Of a DNA stretch of 64,000 nt, positions 35,297 through 45,400 are shown one piece after another (the stretch's first letter is position 1; every line of letters starts with the position of its first letter). Position numbers and translations under genes: made by a program. Under the pieces are notes generated by a model. The model was not told the origin of the DNA and did not search any database. It saw only the letters and a program-made list of their open reading frames with translations. Location: NCBI GenBank assembly GCA_951812925.1, contig OX638372.1, forward strand, positions 47,056,245 through 47,120,244. Direction: 5' to 3'. This stretch comes from Calliopum simillimum. Its lineage: Eukaryota; Arthropoda; Insecta; Diptera; Lauxaniidae.

Positions 35297-35615
35297 TTTC
35301 AGTTCAACACATAAAACTAAACTACTAAAATATGTAGAATATATAATCTGATTTTAATAGTTTATTAAAATAAATTATATAGGAATGGTTTCAAATCCTT
35401 TCCGATAACGAAAATTAAATAAAAAACACAACAACGTGTCCAACAAACTAGAGAATAGACGAGCAACTGGTGATCGTTTGCATGACATTTGGCATAATTA
35501 ATTTAGTATCTTTGTTTTTGCCATCTGTCAGATACACTGCAGGTTTTGGTTTTGACAGATTTGACACACTGCCTACTCGACGACATCTACTACAATAAAG
35601 ATCAGTATAGTACAT
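35297..35615. other. Upstream region of the E2 gene
   Basis: Intergenic AT-rich DNA directly 5' of the E2 start codon; it must hold that gene's promoter. I see no distinct element in it. Confidence 0.4.
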
Positions 35616-36114
35616 ATATGGGCATGTCCGAAAATAATATCTTATATGACCCAGGTTTTAAGACATTTTTTTTTCATGTTCAATAACCAAATGTAGTGAA
35701 ATTTATTCCTAGACGTATAAAATGAAATTCCCAATAGGTGAACAAAAAAATTTCGAGCCGAGAGGGTGTCAGGAAGTCGTTTTATCTAAAAATGTTGGGA
35801 AAATAGAGATTACCAATAATATACGGGAGAGCACATATTTCAGAAGTAGTAGATATGTTACGGGGTACCTTTCCAAATATTCTGGAGTAAAATTCAAAAA
35901 ATCGTATGTGGGTCGTGGCGACAGAATGGGTTAAAAAGGCTCAATCGTTCAGTACGGCCACATAAAAGGTCCTAAAATTCTGTAAAAATTCAAGCAAGTT
36001 CCTTGATAAAAAATAAATTGAGATTGTTTGGTTATTTGCTTATTGAACGTGAAAAAAAAAATTTCTTAAAACCTGGATCGTATAAGAGGAGATTATTTTC
36101 GGATATGCCCATAT
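35616..36114. mobile_element. Fold-back/MITE, family 2 copy B
   Basis: A compact 499-bp relative of 21949-24230, with ends ATATGGGCATGTCCGAAAAT and GAGATTATTTTCGGATATGC...CCCATAT. It has one arm body with the CGAGCCGAGAGGGTGTCAGG and ATGTTACGGGGTACC blocks but lacks the tandem expansion and most of the second arm. Confidence 0.85.
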
Positions 36115-36477
36115 GGCATTATGTGAGTTTTTGCTTGTCACATAATCAAATTACATATTTGGTTTATAAAAATCGAAACTTGTTATAAATTAAAACTTTA
36201 TAGGGGGTATACACCAGCGATCATGTTTCTCCATTATAAAGCATTGCTAGTCAGTAGCTGTGTACTAGTTTTCATCAAAAAATTTTATACGGTTCAATAG
36301 ATATGACCAAATCAAATTAAAAGTTTGGGGTGATGCCACGCCTCTTCATAAGTATATACTAAGTCAAAGTCTATATGTTAGCGAGTATGATTTTCCAAAG
36401 TTTCATTAAAATCGCTAGCCGTTCTTGAGAAAAACATAGCAACTGTTTTTACATACAAAATTTTAGACCCTATAAGA

Positions 36478-36600
36478 AGAGAAGATACCTCAGAAACCAT
36501 ATAAGATATAGCAATTTTAATGCCAGATTCGGATTAAGAATCGTCAAATGCATATAAAATGATTATTTTGATTTTTGTTTGTTGCATTCCTTTTAACAAA
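36478..36600. repeat. Relic of the palindrome family at 45786
   Basis: TCAGAAACCATATAAGATATAGCAATTTTA followed by a GGATT...CAAATGCAT block is a diverged copy of the 46270-46370 sequence. Another diverged copy is at about 49850-49960. Confidence 0.5.
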
Positions 36601-36905
36601 TTTTTTTATGAAAACATAACTTTTTTAAATATTGTTTAAAAAATTATATAATTCCGACGCGCTCCAAAATGTTTCTAATTTTGAATAAAAAAAAAAAAAA
36701 AAAAAATTTTTAATAAAAAAATCGGAACTGTTTTTGAGGACTTCCTCATATTGCCTGTTTTTTGTCATAAGAGAATGTTCATTAACCACGTGAGCACAAA
36801 AAGGGGAGAGTGGTCCAGGAAAATCTCACGAAGGAGGACGAGAGGAAATTTAAAAACATCACGTCAACTTTTTATATAAAAAAATATGCGTTATTATTGC
36901 AGATA

Positions 36906-37063
36906 AAGTGCTGTCCATAAACTCCGTGACGCTCCTAGGGGGGGAGGGGTTCGAGCAAGCGTCACGCTTTGTGTATTTTATTTATTTTTTATATGAAGCT
37001 TCCGTCACATAGGGGGGGTTCAATATAGCGAATTTTAGCGTCACGGAGTTAATGGACAGCCCC
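36906..37063. mobile_element. Short MITE (CTGTCCATAAACTCCGTGACG ends)
   Basis: About 158 bp. The left end GTGCTGTCCATAAACTCCGT mirrors the right end ACGGAGTTAATGGACAGCCC, and TA flanks it at 36904-36905 and 37064-37065. G-rich runs (AGGGGGGG) sit near each end. Non-coding. Confidence 0.75.
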
Positions 37064-37449
37064 TAACCAAGGAATTCATTAAAAGGTTTCTCGTCGATAT
37101 TGAGTATATCTCACGTGAAGTAGGGTGGAGTTCAGCAAAAACGCACCAATGGGGTTGAGATTCAAATTGGAAGCAAAACAGCTCCCCTAAGCAAGAAAAT
37201 GAAACATTTTTTCCTCTTCTTCAAAATATTTCTTTTCCATTTGCTTTGTTGCCACCTCATAAATTTCTAGTGAAAAAGAAGTAAGTAAATGGATGTCCGC
37301 CGGGTTAAATTGTTAGAACATTTGCAGAGTGTAGAATTCAACAGAAATCTATTACAATTTTGCTGATTGGACTTGCTGTCAAATTCACAACCAAAATAAA
37401 AATACCAAAATAAGCGTGCTGTTTTTGTCCGTCGTAATAAACCAAATAA

Positions 37450-38123
37450 ATGGTAAATTTTATATTATGTATTTATTTGTAAAATTGTATGACACCTTTT
37501 TAAATACTAGACGAATCTACGCAAAGAGTTGGAGAAATGCAAACACCCAAACAGCCGCAAAACAAAGGCGTTGAGCAAAAAAGCACGTCGGCAGAATAAT
37601 AAACACAAATCCCGCCTAGGACATGCCATAAAAAGTAACATCACGGGCGAGAAACTTAGTTGGTTCCTTGAGCATATCGACTCAGACAGGAAGGAATCAT
37701 TGACACCGAAAGAATTTGAAGATTTGATTGATTTGTACCTGAAGCGTTTTGATGAAGAGTTGGAGCAAATTGCGTTGCGACAGTCGATTAGCAAAAATCG
37801 TTCAAAGCAACATGTGGCCCGCGAGGATGTGATAAAAATGACATTGGAAAAGGAAAAAGGTGAATATTATGCTGGTGGAATTGGTAAGTAAATGTATATG
37901 ATTATACTACATAATTTAAGTATTTAAACGACTTTTATTTCAACTAGAATTGATAAATCTTTGCGATTTTGCAAAGCTTAAGTCATTAATTGACTGGGAT
38001 GGTAGCGCTATCAATGTACAGCACTTTAAGTTGGAACTTATTTCGCATGGAATGTTACAGCGTAAACAAGTTGAAAATCCACCGACTGCAGTACCGCCAA
38101 CGGAAGGCATGGAAACAGCGTAA
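37450..38123 (+). CDS. TMA16: TMA16, translation machinery-associated protein 16
   Basis: Three exons: 37450-37452 (the start codon alone, ATG|GTAAAT), 37511-37883 and 37948-38123. The phase is continuous, giving 183 residues (human TMA16 is about 203). TMA16 is a nuclear/ribosome-associated factor that binds 60S pre-ribosomal particles. The sequence has the basic N-terminus (MTNLRKELEKCKHPNSRKTK), the core GEKLSWFLEHIDSDRK and the LIDLYLKRFDEELEQI signature, then IELINLCDFAKLKSLIDWDG. Stop TAA at 38121-38123. It is convergent with DNAL1, with 75 bp between stop codons, so their 3' untranslated regions probably overlap. An exon holding only the ATG is unusual but fits the donor, acceptor and frame. 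Confidence 0.9.
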
Positions 38124-38198
38124 TTACTTCGTTGATAAGTTATATTTATGTTTATTTTTATAAATGTAAATATTAAATTAATTCTACTCAAAACAAAT

Positions 38199-38810
38199 TC
38201 AGTCTCCGCGTATCACTGTCTCACCATCTAACTTTTTCAAATTTGGTAAGCGTCGTATAGCTTCTGCTCGAAATGATGGCTCATCCATTGACTCCCATAG
38301 TGTATTGCCCACAAAAGTAATTTCTTCCAATTTAGGCGGTACTGCCATACGATTAAATTCTGGCCAATCTTTGATCGAATTGTTAGAAATATAAAATACT
38401 TTAAGAGCCTTCATCACTTCAATGGGTTTAATTTTTTCAATAATATTATAGCTAACCCACAACTCTTCCAAAGTCTCTGATAATGTTTCCTTTATAAATA
38501 AATTCTATTATTTTTGAAAAGGTTTCAGTCAAAGTTAAATGCTTACAATCCCATTGAGAGCCTTAAGATTATTGCGTGCTAACGAAAGAATTCTTAAATT
38601 TTTCATTGATCCCAAACCAGATATTTTCTCTATCATATTTGATGATAAGCTGAGCTTGCGGCATTCCACCAAAGTTCCAAGTGTTGCGTCCATTTTTTCT
38701 ATAGGTGGATATTGAAACTGTAATCCGATTTCTTTAGCTGTTACCGGGTTTTGCTTTGTCTTTTCTTCCCATATTTTGAGTGCATCCTTAATTGCCGTGG
38801 GTTTTGCCAT
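38199..38810 (-). CDS. DNAL1: Axonemal dynein light chain 1 (LC1)
   Basis: Two exons: 38810-38547 (88 codons, [19 protein letters not shown]...) and 38489-38199 ([20 protein letters not shown]... TVIRGD). The product has 184 residues against about 190 in human. It is a leucine-rich-repeat protein that binds the motor domain of an outer-arm dynein heavy chain. In flies this implies expression in ciliated neurons and testis. Repeats visible: [48 protein letters not shown] and [14 protein letters not shown], then the cap FVGNTLWE and [13 protein letters not shown]. Splice sites are GT/AG and in phase. No defects seen. Confidence 0.93.
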
Positions 38811-39630
38811 ATCTTCAAAATAACGTTAATTGTTTAAAAAATACAATTTGTTTGTTTTTTTTTTTTTTTTTGTTGTTTTTTGATATATATTTCAAATCCC
38901 AATGAATTAAATGTAAAAAATACGGTTTAATTTTATGTTATTTTATTTTTTTGTTTTCCTGTAAAAAAAAAAAAAAAAAATGTGTGGTTATGAAGGAAAT
39001 CAGGTATAAATTGCATATCAAATGAAAGGAAACGCATTAGACTTCCATAATTTGTAACTAAAACTATGGGTCAATGGAAAAACAGTGCTTAAAAAAAAAC
39101 TCGTCAAAATTTATGTATCTCGAAAATCTTTATTCGGATTTAAAACTGTTGAGTATTGATTTTAAAGCCAATTAAAATATCTTTTATATGACTTTAATAT
39201 TATCAAAATCCATTAAGGGGTTCCGAAACTAATACAGGTTTTCATAAAGCTATAACCCGATCTTCCGATGGCAACACCTCCGTTGGTTTTGCAAATATCG
39301 AATAATGGAACTAGGAAAAGTTGTTCGTAATAGTCCCAGAAATTCTCATATTTCCTGGTGTTCTACCGTTTCCCGCCCACCTTGTAGATAAATTCTGATA
39401 CCGGACTCGAACCCAACACTTATTTTTTGTTTTTGTTTGCAATATTTTTTTTTTTTTTTTTCAAATGTACCGATTTTCAAAAAGTAGTCGGTGAACCTAT
39501 TTTAAAATCTTTTTTTTTCTTATTTAGTAAGTGCAATTTGACACTTACATTTTGCATCCCCAGGGTGTGCAAATTTTAGCTCACGATCTACCAAAAACAA
39601 TACAACAAATATGTCTTAAACTGTTACAAC
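38811..39630. other. No gene seen
   Basis: AT-rich sequence upstream of DNAL1 with poly-T and poly-A runs (38855-38880, 38960-38980, 39445-39465). It must include the DNAL1 promoter, but no clear element can be pointed out. Confidence 0.4.
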
Positions 39631-39639
39631 GCAGAGCAA

Positions 39640-39760
39640 TAGTAACTCAGTGCGATTACTGTGGGTACCTGGGCACTGCAATATTGTGGGTAATGTAAGG
39701 CTGACGAGCTTGCGAAAAAAAGTGTTCAGTCACGAAATGATCCCTTACTTGTAGAAGCAC
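39640..39760 (+). pseudogene. Non-LTR retrotransposon RNase H relic
   Basis: The frames give VRLLWVPGHCNIVGN, then after a +1 shift KADELAKKSV. This matches the RNase H pattern WVPGH..I.GNE.ADELA of jockey/I-type retrotransposons. Stops surround it. Downstream sequence to about 40100 may be its decayed 3' part. Confidence 0.65.
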
Positions 39761-40209
39761 CACTTGTGTCCTATTAAGCGCGAAAAACTTAGCAACTGAT
39801 AAATCTAGCGGCAAAAAGATGCTCTGTGTGCACATTTTCATTTTTGAAATGGCCGGATGTACAACAGACAAACCAATAGCTATTGGTGCATATTCCTTCG
39901 GTTGCTACGACTTTAAACGAAGATAGCTTTTTTGACGAAATAAGTTTTCAAATTATGTGAGCCGAGACGTCCTAAAGAGATGGGAGGAGGTGAAGAGCGA
40001 TGCAGAACAACGTACCAAGTACCTTATTTGTTTTCAGAAAGAGTATTCTCTAAATGTTTTTTCGAACCTGGGAAAAAATATCGCTGAAAGTTGATACATT
40101 ACGTACAATACTTGTTGCAAAATTTAACATGGACAGTTGCAAAAACTTTAATAAAATCCTTTACGAAAATCCGGGGAAAAATTTTTTACTGTTGTGAAAA
40201 ATAATATGC

Positions 40210-40749
40210 AGGCCTGTTCTGTAATCCGCGTGGTTTCAATAACATTTCACTTAGGAGGCTTTTTGGTGAAAATGGTGAGTATCACCATAAAAATTATTAG
40301 AATCTTTTTTGTGGAGAGTTACATGTTCTACAAATAACATTGATTTGCATTAACGAAAAAGTAACTGGAGTATGATAATTTTATATTGAACTAATTAAAT
40401 TGATTACATATGTTTCGGCTACTTCCACATACATATTTATATATTTTTCATATATAAACATGGATATAGCCTCATCAGATCAGTTTTAGTTAAATCTTGC
40501 CAGAAACCGTACTCGAAAAAGTAACTGTTTCGGAAATATTCCATAAAGTCGAATTTTTCGACTTTGCGGTTTTTTAAGAATATTTTCTAAACGGTTACTT
40601 TTTCGTAAATGCAAATCAATGTTATTTGTAGAACCTGTAATTCCCCACAAAAAAGATTCCAATACTTTTTATCGTGTGACTCACCATTTTCATCAAAAAG
40701 CCTCCTAAACGAAAAGTAACTGAAAACACACGGATTACGGAACAGGCCT
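40210..40749. mobile_element. Fold-back MITE with AGGCCTGTTC ends
   Basis: AGGCCTGTTCTGTAATCCGC at the left mirrors GGATTACGGAACAGGCCT at the right. The arms continue inward (TTTGTAGAAC, AAATCAATGTTATTTGTAGA) to a centre near 40480-40540. No coding sequence. Confidence 0.85.
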
Positions 40750-40864
40750 AATGATTTCTTAAAAATATTGTCATCAGTTCGTTACGTTTTTTTTTTCCTA
40801 ATTTTAGTGCACCACCTTCCGTCTGTCCTTCACCCCCAGTACTATTTAGTCTCTAAATTTCCAG

Positions 40865-40969
40865 TATCGCACTGATTTGCGTCAAGTTAAAGTACAAGAA
40901 ACAAATGGTAAACTCTACATATTGGAACGTCAAATTGCGTTTCCACTAGTGATGTTTGAAATGATTTAG
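40865..40969 (+). CDS. Orphan exon-like open frame
   Basis: A strong acceptor (TAGTCTCTAAATTTCCAG, ending 40864) precedes 34 open codons starting YRTDLRQVKVQETNGKLYIL and ending in TAG. The first ~25 residues look like real protein. From about CACTAGTGATG the DNA resembles a decayed repeat family seen near 13990 and 14540, so the original exon may have been cut short by an insertion. Gene not recognised. Confidence 0.25.
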   Translation, partial: YRTDLRQVKVQETNGKLYILERQIAFPLVMFEMI

Positions 40970-41456
40970 CTGTAACTCACCTCATTCATCATGTATTAAA
41001 CGTCAAACGAAACTGGAAATAGCCGCAAATTACCTCATAAGTCTTCGTTGTCTTTGAAGATGCAATCTTGATAGGGAAAGATACAACACTGTTACTTTAT
41101 ATTTAAAACTTTTGTTACGTAGTGTACCACATGACCCGAAAAAACAGCTGTTCTACGAACTGTCAGAATTTTTGCAATCAAAAAAGCGAACTTGAATTAT
41201 TCAGCCGTTTTGTGAAGGTAAGCAAAAAGAAAAAAGTATTCATTGTGATTAAAAAAAGCATAAATTGTTACGTATTATGTAAATAAATCAAGTGACAAAA
41301 ACTTGGAAGAAAACAAACATAATTTGAATGACCATTGTCATGAAGTTTTTTTCTACTTGGTTGAACTTGAAATTGATAAGCAGAATATATTCTCTGAAAA
41401 TAATTCTGTAATAATAATTCTGCAATAATAATCTCTAGCATATAATCTTTAACACA

Positions 41457-41734
41457 ATGGGAAACGCACCAGTAAAAGAAGTTGCACAAGCCGCCGCAGC
41501 CAGCGTTACCGGCAACGAGGTAGCACCAAAACCAAAATGCAAGGCCTGTTGTGCTTGCCCAGAAACTAAGCGGGCGCGTGATCAATGGTAAGCAAAAATG
41601 CAATCAATCGTAATTCAATTTAACTCTTATTTATATTTTGATACAATAGCATAATGGAACGTGGCGAAGAAAATTGCACCAAATTAATTGAAGCGCACAA
41701 GCAATGTATGCGCGATCAAGGATTCAATATTTAA
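41457..41734 (+). CDS. COX17: Cytochrome c oxidase copper chaperone COX17
   Basis: Two exons: 41457-41587 and 41650-41734. A codon is split TG|C at a GTAAGC donor and AATAG acceptor. The product is 71 residues against 63 in human, with a longer N-terminus ([20 protein letters not shown]). COX17 carries Cu(I) in the mitochondrial intermembrane space to SCO1/SCO2 and COX11 for complex IV assembly. Diagnostic features are all present: the CCxC copper site in [16 protein letters not shown], and twin CX9C pairs ([11 protein letters not shown] and [11 protein letters not shown]). Stop TAA at 41732-41734. An AATAAA lies at 42181-42186. Confidence 0.95.
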
Positions 41735-42230
41735 ATCGAACAAAAAGCCTAATACATAAAATATCTTATGGCTGTTTTTATTTTAATGTGGAAGAAACTA
41801 AGTCAGTCTCTCGCGTTCTTGCTAATGAATTTTAATTGGGATAATTAGTGGTCAACTTTGCTTTTATTTCAAGTACAAGTTCTGACAAAGTCGAATATAA
41901 AATTTTCCCAATCAAGTTTTATTAGCGAGGATGTAAGTATTTTCTAATTAAGTTTTATTTAGTAATGTTAAATTTATTTTTAATTGATTTAATACTAAGG
42001 TGCATATTCACAGATGTTTGTTAAGTTCTGTTCAAGTTAACGCAGCTAAATTCCATGTAAAGCAGGTAAACACGGCCATACGTAAATGTAACATAGCAAA
42101 AATCTGTAAATATGCGTCATAATTATGTAATGCAAAAAGCGACATTGTTGCATTTTGTATAGTAAACGATAAATGAAGAGAATAAAGCACATGCTAAGAA
42201 GAATACCGAATCTTTGTTGACATTAAAATT

Positions 42231-42425
42231 ATGGCGTCTGGTTCACCAATCAACAAAAGAATAGTAAACGTGATCATGAAGCTTCTTACGTCAGCGGTCT
42301 GCAGCTACTTCGTAAGCCAACAAATTTCCAACATTATTCCTTTAACAGTTAAGACAAAGTCAATTTTTAAAAGTGTTTTAATTCAAAAACCAATTTATTT
42401 TAAAACAAGAAAGCATCGTAAATAA
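42231..42425 (+). CDS. Small hypothetical ORF
   Basis: ATG in a good context (AAAATTATGG) opens 64 codons: MASGSPINKRIVNVIMKLLT, a moderately hydrophobic segment, then a basic tail ending KTRKHRK. It lies between COX17 and the 3' end of the first glutathione transferase gene. No family recognised. It may be a short mitochondrial or membrane protein, or chance. Confidence 0.2.
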   Translation: MASGSPINKRIVNVIMKLLTSAVCSYFVSQQISNIIPLTVKTKSIFKSVLIQKPIYFKTRKHRK

Positions 42426-42449
42426 CATACATGCATACAATTTAACAAA

Positions 42450-45400
42450 TTAAATATACTTCAATGTTTGTAACGCAACATCACAAGCCATATAAATTGT
42501 AATGGCAAATGCTACAGCGAATGAAATAGCACGTGATGGCTGTGGTACCGGGTAGAATGCATAGACCAAGGTGTGTATAATTCTTGCAACAGCTGCGACA
42601 CGAAACAAATTTCTTGCAAGATTAGGACTTGGATCAGTACAGATGTAAATCAGTGCCATTGTGAAGAAAGGTAAAATATTTTCCATATCATTACGATGTG
42701 CTCTGCGTAGAAAAATTTGGTATTAAAGTATTAGTTTACTTATATATTATTCAATGTATGTATTAATTTACACTAATTTTATTAAAATGTATGCCTTAAA
42801 CTATGCACTTTCTCACTCATATTCGTAGACATGAGTCTAAATTTAACAAACAAATAGGCAAATATTTAATAATTTGTTTATTGAGTTTTCCACTACATTT
42901 ACAGTGCATAGGTTTGGGCTTACATTTATTAAAATTATAAATTGTTTAAACGAAACGTATCTAATTTTTTCTTTCTTTTCAAAATGATATTTACCTGCGT
43001 ACTCGCTCCACATGAGGATCATTGAATTGCACTTCAATATCCTTAAAGAACAGATCTTCTTGATTGGGAAATACCTTGAAAGATAAGTTGTTAAAGTTTA
43101 GAAATTTGTAATGCGGTTAGAATTCTTACATATCTAAGTACATATTGCTGGGAAAAGCAGTCTCAACAATTTCAATGGTTCTTAGGCAGATGATATATTA
43201 ATGAGGAAATGAGGCAAATTATGTGAAATATCAAAATTTGTAGAGGTATGTAGCTTACTTTTTCTAGTGAAATAAATAATAAACGAGTAAACAATCTCCT
43301 GAAAGTGTGAGATAGTTTCTTATGTAAACTATATTATGTTCTGTAAGGCTTAATACCATAATACAATAGAAAATTATTAAATACTTTATTTTGCACTTTT
43401 AAGCAGGGAGAACTTAGAGAAAATTAATTGGGACGTAGTGTGAAAAAACTGCCTTAGTCAAAAAATTACATTTCAAGATATTTCAATGTAAAGTTTCAAA
43501 ATGGTGTAATATCCGTTGTGACGAGAATTGAAAATTGCAATTAAATACACATATAAATAGAATCCAATTTTTTAAAAAAGCAATGGGACAAATACGCTCC
43601 AACCTAAAAGTTCAAAAACACGAGTTTTGAGGTTATCTAGGGTACGTACGAAATTGTTTTGCTTTTTTCTATTAAATGCATCGCTTAATACTATTTATTG
43701 GCTTCAAAATTAGCTATGAATTGGACTTGTATAAATAAATAAGTTTAAAACGATTCATAAAAGTTTAAAATCGTATTAGCCCAGGAAAATAAGATGAAGA
43801 AAGAGCTGCGAAATAATTCCAAGTGGATTTTTTTCACCGCAATTGTGTTTATTTATGCATGATAAACAAAGTGTGAAAAGTCCATTGCAAAGTCGTGTGC
43901 GCATAAAAAGATATTAAGGCTCAAAGGTAGCTGAAATCAGTTTTTGGCAAATATCTCGCTAATGCTAACTTTTATAGAAAAATGTTTGGCTTCAATTTTG
44001 TAGCACAGGAAATTTCCTACAAAAGAACGTTAAAAGTATATGCGTACGACTTCCAGTTTAGAAGATCACCCAATTTAAAAAGTTGTTAACAGTTTTGATA
44101 TGAAATACTACCTATGAGTTCATATTAAAATATCTTACTTTTTAAATTGCAATAACTCTTCAATGAGAAGTCGTACAAACAAAATTAAAATGCCGTTTGA
44201 AAGATAATTTAATTTTCTATATACCGTACAAATTTTTTTTTTTCGAACGGCTCATGACCTTAAAAATATTCTTGAATAACCGTTAAGGCTTCGAAATTAC
44301 TGGTTTTTAAGGATATCTGCGAATTGGTAAGTACTACGATAAAAAGTAATGGGACCAAATTTGTAGAGAATTACAAGATCTATAAAAAGTAAGCATATGT
44401 GTACTCATAGAAGTAACTGTATAGAAGATATTCAATAGAAACCGGTTTTTTGGCATTTTAAGGGTTTTTTTTTGGAATATCTTCTAAACGGTTACTTCAA
44501 TGTGTACACATATTGCTTATTTTTTGTAGATCTTGCAATTTTTTACAAAATTGGCGCTCAACTTTTTATTATATGACCCTTCGTTTCGGAAATATCCTTC
44601 AAAAACCAGTATTTTTGATGTCTTAACGGTTTTTCACGAATATCTTTAAGGCCATGGGTTGTTCGAAAAAAATAAATTAGTACGCTATATAGAAAATCAA
44701 ATTATCTTCTAAACGGTGTTTCAATTTTGTTGGTACGACTTCTCATTGAAGGGTTATTGCAATTTAAAAAGTAAAATATTTTATTATGAACTCATAGGTA
44801 GTATTTCATATCATAACTGTTAACAACTTTTTAAATTGGGTGATCTTCTAAACTAGAAGTCGTACGCAAATACTTTTAACGTACTTTTGTAGGAAATTTC
44901 CTGGTGCTACAAAATTGGAGACCAACATTTTTCTGTAAAAGTTAGCATTAGCGAGATATTTGCAAAAACTGATTTTAGCGACCTTTGAGCCTTAATAACT
45001 TTTTATGCGCACACGACTTTGCAATGGACTTCTCACACTTTATTTAGCATGTATAAATAAAGATAATTCCGGTGAAAAAAATTCGCTTGGAATTATTTCG
45101 CAGAAAAATTCTTATTTTCCTGGGCTATATGTGGATTCTCATATGATTTTTCACTCCATGGTCTTATTTTCGAATGGTCTTAACTTTTAAAAAATAAATC
45201 ATACGAGACCAATCCATAGCTTATTTTGAAGTATATAAATAGTACTAAGCGACGCATTTACTAGAAAAGAGCAAACCAATTTCTTTCGTCCTCTATATAA
45301 CCTCAAAATTCGTGTTTATGAATTTTTAGGTAAGAATATCTCAAAAACCATACGCGATAGAGATATTCCATTCGGAACAGATTTCGATAGCTGTGTGAAC

